A stretch of DNA of 64,000 nucleotides, taken from Sebastes aleutianus. Taxonomy: Eukaryota; Chordata; Actinopteri; Perciformes; Sebastidae. The position numbers and the translations under genes were made by a program. The notes under the pieces are model-generated. The model saw only the letters and a list, made by a program, of their open reading frames with translations. It ran no database searches and was not told where the DNA came from. Shown piece by piece: positions 13,364 through 25,900 of the stretch (position 1 is the stretch's first letter; each line of letters begins with the position of its first letter). The stretch covers positions 22,001,629-22,065,628 of the forward strand of contig CAKAKS010000032.1 of the NCBI GenBank assembly GCA_916700875.1, read 5' to 3'.

Positions 13364-16300
13364 GTGGCTAAGTCCCTCTGACAGGTTGTGTGGGGGAGAG
13401 GGCCTTACTGTGCCTGGGGGTACACTTATGAGTCATGGCAACAGTGATGTCATGGAAGCACAACCTCAACTTGACCTCCTCGCGTGTGAGTGTGAGTGTG
13501 TGTGTGTGTTAGACGGAATAAAAAAGCAAGCGCAAGAGAGAGACAGCGAGTGTGTGTGTGTGTGTGTGTCTCAGTATCAGGTTACAGTAGATTGGTGATG
13601 GGTGATAGGAGGAGGGGGGGTTGAGCTACTGTGTGTGTGTGTGTAGAGTTCAACAGGTGAAGTACACATTCTGCATCACTGCTAGACACTGTGGCTCATT
13701 AGCACGCTTTTTTTTCATACGCACACTTGTCCCCTTTCATCCATTTGGAGAAAAACTGAACTTTTCTCTTTAATGGAATAAAGGCCCAGTGAGACAGACA
13801 GCTCCAGACATGAGCAGCTCCCTCTGACCCAGCTTATTCCACCCATTCATCACAGCTGGGTGCAAAAGGAGAATATTGCCTGTTTATTGCCGCGGTCCTG
13901 TAGCTACTTGTCTGATGCAGGCATCACGGTTTAGGTAAGAAGAAGTGGAATTCCATTACAGCATCAGTTCAGCTGTCCCGTTCAGCACACAACAGATGTT
14001 AATAATCAAACAATATGCACGGCTGGCGGACAGCTTCTCTGGAAGTTCAGGGCTTTATCGGGAAATGGAGAAATTAATTCTGCATTTACCGTAAAATGGT
14101 AAAAAAAAACAACACATTCTGCCTTTTCCTTCATTAAATTCAGTTTATCATCCAGCCTTATCAAAACAACTCCATTCACTGTTGACGACTATTAGAAGAA
14201 CCAAATGTGAAATGTGTTTTTATTTTGTATTTGTACTTTTCTGTACTTTGCAACACACTTCTTCTCGAGGGCTGCATCAGGACCAAAAGTAGGACCACGT
14301 CCGGCCTGGTTAAAATATTTACTTGAATGGGGTAGCTCACCAGGTAGCGTGGGCGCCCCATGTACTAAGCCCCGGGCCGCAATGGATGCATGAGCAGCAC
14401 GTGACGGCTAGCTCGCTGAACTGTTGCGTCTCTCACGTGTGTGGTGTCTACACCGACAGCGTTGCTGCTGCTGCTGCTGCTCTGCGGCTACTCTGCGGCT
14501 GCCAGCCGTTTCTTTTTACGTAGTTTGCCTTTCATAATGGTCAGAATGTTTAATTTAATTTCATTATAAATGTCATTTACATTTATTTTAGACAGAAAAA
14601 AAGTTAAGAAGCGGGTGCTCATTTGTAAATAATAATAATAATAATCCACAATTAAAAGCTCCTACTCTATTTATTTATGGAGCCGTACAAGTCACTGCAT
14701 TTTCCACAACACTGTCCTGCAATTATTTCAAAATAAAAGCCCTGTGTTAAATAAAATGAAGGAATTCTGTCCACAGAAAAAACACTAGAGGGCTTTTATT
14801 TTGAAACGGACACAGAAAGTGGTTTCATGTCTGTGACATATTCTACATATATAGACATTGAAACTATAGTAAGGTTGCGGGTATGATGACAACATACGGT
14901 CAAAAGATCATTTTCACTGTCTGTTGACGCTGTGAACAGTGCGGCACACGGACAAAATAGGCGAGACCTCGAATTTCTAGAAGAGATGCAGCTAACGCGC
15001 ATCGGAGCCTGAGCCCTGCTGCTCACGCGGGCTGTGTGGCTGCTTTAACCTGTTAACATGGGCGCAGAAATAAAAAGCAAGAGGTTCTCATGCGTCCTGT
15101 GTGGTCCAGGCGTAAGGCTGAGTCCTTAGCAGTCCATTTCAAATCCGACCTGCTGCCCTTTTGCTGCATTTCGTCCTCTCTCTCTCCCCCTTTCCTGTCT
15201 ATCTTCAGCTGTATTAAAATAAATGCAAAAATAATAACTTCAAAAAATAAATTAATATATATACATATATATTAACTTGAGTAACCCTATATTTAATGGC
15301 TGCATTACGTAACTAAAACAAACCAAACAATTCCACACTGACTGAAACGGACTAATACCTCAGCACTATGAAAAGAAGTTGGCTCGCCCACAAAACTTTG
15401 TGACAGAAGTAAGAGATTTATTTAATATTTCAGGAGAGCAGTAATAAAGTTTGAAAAACACTGCTGCTTTACCTCACCGCCTGAGTGTTATGACTTGCTG
15501 TGGTTGCTGAGTCCAGCTGCTTAAGTGTTTAATATAGAGAACGACCACAAAGAGCTGATGCTGACGGCTGAAACAGAAACTGAATCTCTTCCCAGTGTAA
15601 CTCCACACACACACACACACTCCTCTGTCCTCGCCGTCCCTCACCTCCTCTCTCCTCTGTTTGTGCGCTGCCCACGCACCCTCACTTCCTCTCCTCGTCT
15701 GACCTCACATCCTGTCTGCGTCTGACCGCCTGTGTTTGATTACTGAGGACAGCCAGACGGAGCGAGGGAGCGCAACGGACAGCAGGAAAAGAAGAGGAAT
15801 GAGGAATGAAGGAGGGGGGGGGGGGGGAGAGAGTGGCAGGCCGAGCCAAAATCAGGCGAGAGGGGGGGATTCAGAGGAAGAAAGAGAGACACTGAAGGAC
15901 AGACTGCACAGAGAGAGAAAGAGGACAGGCAAGAGGAGTCTGGGTAAGAGATTAGGTGCAAAAACGCAAGGAAATTGAGAGACGAAGAGCGAGCCAGGGA
16001 TCAACAGAGGAGGAGAAAGGGAGGGATGAAAGGAGAGGAGGGAGGAGATGGCTTATAGGATGTGAGGTGAGGATTACACAAACTTTTGTGACATCATCAG
16101 TAGGCGCAGTGCAGATGCACACCAGTACCAGTGATCTCAATGTACGTATTAGTAGTTACAGTACTAGTCACTGCCTTCAAATCTACACTGGCTTCACTAC
16201 AAGCAAAAACAAAACAGATATTTTATAAAATAGTTGCTTTGAGTTTCATGTTTATTCCAGCCTTTAAAGTGCTCCAACTTCCAGTCACCTATTATTGGAC

Positions 16301-16752
16301 TTTTACTTCCAAAATCCTGGACACCTGAAACAACTCCTCCACACTGTAACTCTATCCCATGGGGGGGGGGAAATGTAGGAATGCACCAACTGGATTATTA
16401 AATAGCACACATTCACATACTATACGTGAGCTTCATTCTGACTCTATCCATCTCATTCCTTTCTAATTCCTCCCCTCCTTGCTCCCTCTGTCCGCCTTAA
16501 ACACATGGACATGTTTACAACAATCGTTTTTTTAATGTCGCACACCTACGCACTTTATAATTGGCGTCACTTGAAAATAGCGCTACAGTAAAACAGAGTC
16601 ACTTTGACAGTGAGGAGGTTGCATTCCTCCTGCATGACGGCCTGCGGTTCTTAGACGCAGTCTGTCTGCACTGGGACAGAAAAAGACCTTTAAGGCCTGG
16701 AGAGAAAAATTTGAAAAATGTGGCGCTCATTCAGCCCCCACTCCACTCCATG

Positions 16753-16783
<31 letters not shown>

Positions 16784-16792
16784 GGCCACAGG

Positions 16793-16840
<48 letters not shown>

Positions 16841-19800
16841 CCGCCGTAAAGGAACAAAGTGACATATGATACCCATCTTTCGAAAGCCTCTAATCAGGGA
16901 GAACAAAGCAAAGTAACGGACACTCAGCTGGAAGGAAAGGGAGAGAGAGAGAGACGTGGAGATGAGAGGGAGGACAGACAGACAGCAGAGGACAGAGAGT
17001 GGGGACGGAGTTGAGACGGAGGGAGGACAGAGGGAAGAGGAAAATTGAGGTAGAGAGGAGCACAGACCTTGGATTCCACACTATTATCATCGGCTGCATA
17101 GTGAGCATTCCATCTGCTCAACAGCTGGGCTACACACACACACAGACACACACACACACACACGGCATAGAAGTCGTTGGGACATGCCTGAGATTGTGGT
17201 TGTCATGGTGAAGGTTTGGTTCTCATGGCCAGAGCCCTGATCGTTTATAAAGGGGATTAGAGAGGGAGAGACGGACCGAGAGGCTGGCACAGAGAAGTAG
17301 TGTAAGAATGTGAAAGAGAGCAAATAAGGGCAGTGGATAGAAAATTAAAAAATCAAACCCTCAAATCAGAGAGGAAGAAATGCAAATAAGAACGGTGTGG
17401 TTATTATGGTTTTCCTGCAGTAAACTGATTTATTGGATTTTCCAAATCGGGGCAAAGGATTGAAAGAATCTGGTTTACACAGCTTGATTTCTGCAGGAGA
17501 AACCTGACTTTAGGCCAATTAATGGTTTCTAAAAGTCTGCAATTGCATGAGAAAGACTTTAGAAAGCATTGCATGCAGCAATGTATAAGAAACATCACTA
17601 TCCGTGCGTCCTTGTGTCCAAATCCAAGGTCAAACCTTACCAGAAACTAAAATAAATAAGCCTCAGTATAAACACGCGCAAATTGCGTTCTCCGATCCCC
17701 TGCCTTAACCTGATTTCTCTCAATAACCGGGCTTCATGTAAACGTAGACGGAGAGAGACAGAGAGACCTTGTCCACTGCAGCCCTCTCACCGAGGAGAGA
17801 GATGAGCGCCTCAACTGCCAAGCGACACAGAAAAACTCTCTCCCACTTTTCCAAGAAGACCATGAATTTGTGCGCATGTATGCACATGTGTTTATGTGAG
17901 TGTGGACGTGCTGCGTACGGCGTAGCAACCTGGGCCAGGCAGCGAGGGATTATGGGGGATGAGTTTCTCAGAACCCTGACCCCATTCGACCCTGCTCAGC
18001 CCAAAGAAGTCTTGAGAGAGTGACTGCAGACTGGCAGACGGAGTGGAAGACAAATTCAAAGTCAGAGAAATGGAGGAAGGCTATCAAAGAGGTAAACAGA
18101 GATAAAAAAATACACAAGAGGAGGCAGATGGAATGACGGGGACGGAGATGCAGATTGAGTCTATATCCACACTATTGCAGATGAAATGTAAAACATCTGT
18201 TTTTATGTTTGCTCAAGAGGCCTGCACATGCAAAGTACCAACAACCAGCAATACCAGCAATTTGCATGGATGGAAAGCGTGAAATGGTAACATCATTTTC
18301 ATATTTATCAGCATGTTTGATGTAAAATTATGTTAATTAAGGACCTTGTGAGCATATGGACTCTTGGCCGGCTGCTGTCTAATCAAACACAAAGAATTAT
18401 TTTTTTTTCAAAATGAACACCAACCAGCTTTCTCATTAACCCTTTTGTTTAATGACTGCAATTGTAGTTTTTCAGTCACGTAGCAAGTGAACCTTCCATA
18501 GATCTCTCACTGCTTCCAGCATCTGCATTACACGCGGGCAACATTGCCAGCATGAGCAGCGCGTGGCGACTGCCTCGCTGAACTGCTGCGTGTCTCACGC
18601 GTATGGTGTCCCCAAAGACAGCGTTGCTGCTGCTGGCGCCAACCCTTTCTTTCAACATCTAGTTTGCCTTGCATAATGGCCAGAATGTTTCATTTCATTT
18701 CATTATAAATGCAATATATATTTACTTTAGACAGAAAAAGGTTAAGAAGCGGGTGCTCATTTGTAAATAATAATAATAATAATCCACAATTAAAAGCCGG
18801 TACTCTATAAGTTTATGGAGCCGTGCAAGTCACTGCATATTCCACAACAATGTCCTGCAAATATTTCAGAATAAAAGCCTTGTGTTAACAAATGAAGGGA
18901 TTCTGTCCACAGAAAACAAAAACTAGAGGGTTTTTTATTTTGAAACGGAAACAGGAAGTGTTGAGTAAAAAATAATTATATAAACTTTTTTTCATGTCTG
19001 TGACATATTCTACAGATGTAGACATTGAAACAGTAGTAATGTTGCTGATACAATGTCAACATACTGTCAAAAGATCATTTTCATTGTCGGTCTTTGCTGT
19101 GAACCATGCGGCACGCAGAAAACATTGAGGAGACCTCGAAACTCTAGAAGGGACGTAGCTAACACCCTTCCGAGCGGCGAAATAAAAAGCTAGCGTTAAA
19201 CTCCAAAAACTTAGCGGTGTAAAGAAATGCACCTCCTAAAACCATACAAAGCCCAACACAGTGACACACAATGTGAACAAGTAAAGGGTGGTCTCAAAAT
19301 TAAAATACTACATGCAGAACCTTTAATCAAGTCCCAGATGTCTGAGGTTTGTGTATTTCTTCTATTCAACAACTTAATTTCGAACTCAGTTTGCAGTTGA
19401 AAGGATTTAGAATATTATGTAATCTAGTTCTGGTTAATACGGAGCGGTCGGGTGCTGTAGTTTCGATAGTGTGGCGAGTTTGTATCACAAGGTTCATTCA
19501 GCTAGATGGGGTAATGTCTGGTGTACTCATTGTGATTGGCGAGAACAACCTCCCCTTCTAATCCCACTAGTCCTGTTACATGATATCAGCGGGAAAGACA
19601 TTCCTCTGCTGGTAAAGCCATCCCTTGTTCTCCCTCCGTTTTCTGTACATCCCCCTCTTTTCACTCTTTCATTCCCCCAATTTCTGTCCATCACTTCTCT
19701 TCTGTCCTATTTCCTTGTCTTATCTATTTCTTTCATTCCCTCTTCCAGCCCACTGCCCTCCATCTTGCCCTACAAACATGGCCGTATTTGGGTTGTGGGA

Positions 19801-22800
19801 AGGGGTCGGGGTGGGGAGATGAGATTATCACCATGGCGATCCACATCAAAACAGTCCAGTAAGCGAAGGGTGGGAGTGTGACACACTCGTTTCACACATC
19901 TCCAGCCCTGTTACTACAGTTACAGCAGGAGGAGCTGGAAGAGGAGCTTGATGTTAATATAAGGGCTGAGTCATGAATCGGTCAAAGGCCACTACAGCTA
20001 ACAAGGATGACGTCGCCAAAACACTACGAGACATTGTGCTTTTATAAGCCTTTTTCTTTTTTTTTACCAGCGTCATTGTTCTAAAACTGTCAGTTCATTG
20101 GAGCTGCAACTTAATTAATAGGAAACTCTGTTGAGGTATAAAAAAAAGCACAGTACTAGAGCAAAAGCCACTAAACTGACACGAGAGACTGTGTTTCTAC
20201 TGGTGTTATCTGCCTAATACAGTTACGGATCTACCGTCTTACAATTTCTTGTTAATAGTCACCTGATGTTTTTTTAATGCCAACTTTACAAGAAGATATT
20301 AAAGCACATCCTTCAACTACAAAATTAGAAATTACACATTATTCCTCTTACAAATTTAATGTTCAGTTCATAAACAATTAAACACACCCTGGCACAGTTT
20401 AACACACTCGGGAGTTTTGCTGGTACAGCCTAAGTTGGTCTTAAAACTTAAACTTTATTCATATCATCACATACATATCAACACGTTCTCGTCCCAACTC
20501 GTCACATACCGCCGCTTTGTCAAGCCCCTTGGAGTCACTTCGTTTTCAGCATCAAAACCACTATAGTTAGCCTTGCCGTCACTTTAGGTTTGGGAAACAA
20601 AACCACCACTATAGTTAGGTTTAGAAAAGAAGTGAAAGTGAAAATGACACGCGACATGACACACAGGACACGAACAGCGGCCTCCTGGATGAACGCCTTG
20701 TGTTTGTTGGACCCATCCACCTCCCCTCCCATCCGCCTGGTGTGTGTCTTTTCGCTCTCTTGTACGTCACCACACTCCCAGCGCCCTTTCTCGGAGCGTT
20801 TAATGTTGCCGCAGATGGGTTTACATTGTATTTAACGGAACTCCCGGTGCGTTTCATACCGGCGCTAAAGAGTGCTATGAGCGTCGGTACTGGATGCCAA
20901 TGGCCATGAAAAAGCCTTGGTATTTAACGTCCTGGAAATGAGAACGGGATATACACATGCACATTTGACCTCTGCGTTTAACCCATCCTAAGCATTGAGG
21001 AGCAGTGGGATGTTGTAAAGTGCCTGGGGAGCAACTTGGGGTTCAGTTTCTTGCTCAAAGACGCTTCAACATGTGGAGAGTAGGAACCGCCAACCTTTTG
21101 GTTGAAGGACGACCCGCTCTACCCCCTGAGCCACAGCCGTCCCAGTCTGGTATGACCAGTAGCTTATGATGACTAATGTAGGCTAAAGGTAGCAAACTTT
21201 AGACGGGTATTGCTGTGGAACTGATATTACTGAGTCAGTTCACTTCCCTAATGGCTCCTCTCTACTTGTGCTACTGTTACACTAGATATGTTTTAGCATT
21301 TATAAATGGCAGCTGTGGCTCAGTGGGTACAGCGGGTCGTCCTTTAACCGCAAGGTTGGCGGTTTCGATCCCCAGCTCCTACTGTCTGTATGTCTAAGTG
21401 AATTAAATTACATTTTTGAGTAACTTGAGTAACCAACTGGTGAATCTGTTCTTGTTCAGGTTAAATCTTGATGGTATTGTAGTTGGTACTTTTAAAATCA
21501 GGAAAATGAGGCCAAACTGTTCTTGGGAGGAGAAACTTGTATTCTTAGATGACGATGCCAGAAGAAATTATTATTTCAGAGTAATCGTATACGAATTGTG
21601 CTTCAAGTCTGAAGCAAAGAATGAGCCAAGAACTGACAGAAGATTACATTCCAGTCGGGTTTTCCCAGTTTCAAAACATCCCTCTTGGCACATTGTCTTT
21701 ATGTTTGGCAATGAAGAAACATCTTTAGAAATGTCTTTGGTTTAGATTCACTATGTCAACACTGAAGAAACATGAAATGTTTTCCCTTATTTTGGTTGCT
21801 AAGACGATTGTGCAACTGAAAATGAACTTTGAGGAATTCCTCAGAGGCTCAAAGAAGTGCAGTTCAGGAAAAAGAAAGGAAAGCCAGCTATACATTAGAG
21901 TTTTCCCCCTATGTAATAGATAGATATGTTTCCACAGTTCTCATACCACAACAGCAGACCACTGTAATATCTATTACCCTTCTTCTTTTATCCCATTCAA
22001 CAGAGCCAACATGGTGGACACAGCCATCACTGCGCACATCTGGTTTCTCCTGAATTCACAGCACTGTGGCAATGACGTAGAACCAAAGATGGAGGAGCTG
22101 CTGGCCCATCTGTTTCTGCTGAAATCCCAGTTTCTCTCCGAGTGAGAGACAGGATCTGCGGTGGTGATGATGCAGAGCCAAGATGGAGGAACAGAGGGGA
22201 CGGGGCCCACATCTGTTTCTGCTCAGCAAGCATACTCAGTTCTGAGGAAAAGGGCCTGTAGAGCTGGCTTTACTGGGGAATGGACACCGTGCTCGCCAAG
22301 TCAGCCTGCTGCCTTACTGGCACCGGGGCGATAGCCACACATGCACACACGGAGCAAGGGCATCAAGGGCAGAGCGTAGGCGGCTGTGTGTGTGTGTGGC
22401 ATTCTGGGTTGGACCATACTTGGATGCGCCGGGCCAAGCAGCAACTTTGTCGGAATGCTCTTTAACTCGCTGTCTTCTTCGTCTTTCCATCTCTCCGTTC
22501 CCTGTGATGTTTAACTTCTGGCTCATTTTTTCTCTCTCTCTCTTTACAAGCCTTCCATCCATCTCCCTCCTCTCTCTCATCTGTCCTTAAAAATCCCACA
22601 TTCCTCTCCTCTCTCTCTGTTTGCCCCCCCGCCTACCTCCCGCCAATTCTCTGGACCCTCATGCTCTGATTGTTTTACAGGAAGCCCAGTCACGGGGTGT
22701 TTGTGCATGTGTGTGTGTGTGTGTGTTGGTGTGTGGTAGCTGACTCAGCCTGATCTCCAGCCCGGTACGGAGACCCTGGCAGACCAGAACAGACAACCGA

Positions 22801-22949
22801 CGACATGCTGACATCCTCCTGTCCGTCATGTGTTGTTTGACTACTACAGTATGTGCAACATGAAACTATGACACTCACAAGCTGAGCTGTCGACTTCACT
22901 TTCCTTTTCCTGCTTTGGCACTCGTCTAAGCCGAATCTCTGCTAGTGTG

Positions 22950-22996
<47 letters not shown>

Positions 22997-25900
22997 GTAA
23001 GGAGCTGTGCAGTCTCCCCCCCTGCAATGCAGTCAAACACTGCCTCTTCTGCATGTGTGTGTGTTTTGCATTTTGCAGATGTCCAGACTTGCACCTGTAC
23101 TACTGTACACTCTGTGAGTGTATGTGTGCAGGTTTAAATGCATTTGAGCGTAAAGCGAAACACGTTTTCTCACTTTACATCTAGCGGTATCAAGTCATGC
23201 AGATATTTTTGGTTGTATTGCACACATTATTAGATATCCGAAAGAATTCTACAATGATGTGAATCTTGCATCCTCACTTGATAACTTACAGACCTTGTGG
23301 TGAACAGTAGGGCTGCAGCAAATAATTATTTTTATGATTAATTCATCTGTCAATTATTTTCTGCTTGTTTTGTTGAGCCAACAGCCCAAAACCCCAAAAT
23401 ACAAATTTTACAATGCTTTGAAAAGAGTGAAGTACAATTAAATACAGAGAATGCTTGGGATTTTTGCTTACAAATGACTCACTGAATTGTAATTTGTAGT
23501 CAGTTAAATCAACTAAATGCTTAATCAACTCGTAGTTTTAATAGTCACTACTTTCTATTGAAACAAATAGTCCCTATGAAAACTGACGGTATGTTCTGTG
23601 GATTATCCAGAGGAACTAGGGACATTTTTCAAATGTAATTTTTTAGGGCTGCCCCTGTCGTTTTGGTCTGAGTTGACTAATCGTTTCTTGTGCTTTTTCA
23701 TGCTGAATGACTTATTTCTGAGGATCAAATGAGCACATCTCTGGTAAACACCATATTTAAAGTGGTGCTTTTGGGCGATTCTTTGTGGAGAAACTCAGTA
23801 AGTCGATTAAGAGTTCCTTTGGTCGAGGACAGCCCTTGTAATTTTTCAATGCTGTGAGCAGAACAAACCAGTTTCCAATCATCTCTATTGTATTGAGTTG
23901 GAGGCAGAAATCTTAGAGACAGAAAACTAAAAATACAAGCAAATAAAACCAATACTGTCTGTATGGCAAGATACCATTAGGCTTTGTTGGCAATTTAGGT
24001 GAATTAACCAATTAAATGCACATTTCCATAATGTTTTAATCCACCTAAACCAAACCACCCCAGTTATATTTATAGACTTACAACAATTTTGCCATCTCCA
24101 AAGTCCAAACAATATTCTAAATACATGACAAGTCTGTCACCACAAAAATACATTTCATACCAACATGGGTATGTTACAAAACGTTCAGACTTTATTTATA
24201 TAACGTAGGACATAGGATCATTTGAGTTATGCTCAAATTTACCACCACACTCGTGGATTTTGGGAATCGCACACTTTCCCACACCTGACCCAGATGTGAT
24301 ATAGCTCTGATCCGACACCGTGCTGTGAGCGACCAAAGCAAAGTTTTATGGGGAGGGTAAATTAAAGAAGAGTCTGACAGTTACAGCGAGGAAGTAGATG
24401 AATTTATATCTCTCGTTATGTTTTTCTGTCGTCACCTCTGCGCATAAATGAGATACTCAGCTCTTTTCAATAACTCAGACGTACATCTGACGCGTCATTA
24501 AAGAGGAACACTACCACAATGAAGTGTGTGTGTGCGCCCTCATGTCTTTCCACTTCTTTATGTGTGTGCGTGCGATAAGGCTGAGCTGTGGTGTCTAAAT
24601 CTCGGAGCTCAAAGGTTTCCTTCATCTCGAGCAGGACTCTACAGGTATGTGACTCCCCCCCTCCCCCCTCCTGTCTCCCCTCTCTCTCTCTCACCCACTC
24701 CCCCCCTCTGTGGCTCAGCCTTCACCAACAAGGCCGGTATTGTAGCGAGGGTAAGACGATAGCGCTCAGGGACGGGTTCAGCTATGTGGTTACCCAGACA
24801 ACCTCTCATACCCCCTTCCCCACCTTCCCACCACTACCCCCCCCACCCCCACTGGATCCCTTCACCTCAATGAGGCTGCATACATCCATTCATTTTTTTT
24901 TGGGTGACATTCTGTGAGAAGAGAAAGAGAGGAACGAAAGGTGTGTTTTATCAGGCGAGCTTGAATGCGGAGGGGCATTGAGGTTGAAGAGGACAAAGCC
25001 CGTCACATAGAGACGGAGGGAGAGGTCAGCGAGGACAGAAGTTATTCTTCCGCAAAGAGATATGGGCTGCTTTGATTGCATAAAAAGAGCATAAAAGAGC
25101 ATAAAAAGGCCAGACTAGCAGCAGCAATGTACACAGGAATGCCCAGTTTGTCTCCTTTCTGTTGGTTTTGGGGTGCAATTTTAAAATCAAAGGAAAACAT
25201 TCAGACCTACTGTGAACCGTGAACTGTTGCTGTTCAGTTGTGTGTGCCAGTCTCTCCTTATGCTTTGTGCGTGTGTATATGTGTCCTACCTTGTGTGTGT
25301 GTCTCTGGTTCACTGTTTCGTGGACTGCTGCGGAGTCGTCTCTCCGGCTTCTTCCCTCCTGGACTGCAGAGTCCACCCCCTGACCCCACTGACCCGAGCG
25401 ACGGGGCGTGTGATTTGTTGCTGCATCACAAATAAAGTTACAAAACAGCGTTTAATTCATGCAAGCCAGAATTTTGAAATATCAATCCATATTTGCAGTT
25501 CATCATTTAAAAGGAACAGTGTGTAGCATTTAGAGGGATCTATTACTTCATATTATTCAGTATGTTTTCTTTAGTGTATAATCTCCTTAAAATAATAATC
25601 CTTGTGTTTCGTTACCTTAGAATGAGTCACTTATATCTACATACGGAGCGGATCCTCTTCACAGTCGTGTCTAGAAGGTAACCCACGAGTTGGTAAACTC
25701 TCGCGAGATGGTTAGGGTTAGGCATTGATCTCGTAAAGTTAAGGTTAGGAGAGGTCATCGGGCAGCGAGTCTCGCGAGAGTTTTTGCAAGTTTTTGCCAG
25801 ATTTCGCAATTTGCAGGTTACCGTCTAGACACAACCTCTTCACGGAGCCGGCCACCATGTTTCTACAGTGGCCTAAGAATGGACAAACCAAACACTGGCT

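Larger units (their letters stand above)
10541..25289. other. fndc3b intron 6-7 (14.7 kb)
   Basis: The second largest intron. It holds repeats at 11815-12135, 12388-12701, 14328-15240 (a split SINE), 18551-19190, 20478-20955, 20965-21395, 22006-22225, 23309-23545 and 23645-23836, plus simple repeats at 12890-13364, 16752-16838 and 22953-22993. Long purine or pyrimidine tracts lie at 15740-16045, 19600-19760 and 24650-24860. The other stretches (10541-11800, 17100-18480, 19200-20470, 21400-22000) show no gene or motif I can support. Confidence 0.85.

Noticed and set aside
21308..21395. Possible tRNA gene
   Set aside because: A and B boxes are present, but the sequence has drifted and pairs with an inverted copy nearby; a SINE head fits better.
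21416..21745. 109-codon open frame on the plus strand, antisense to fndc3b
   Set aside because: Not low complexity, but no family resemblance that I recognise; a frame of this length is expected by chance in 64 kb. A protein search with a cross-species hit would revive it.
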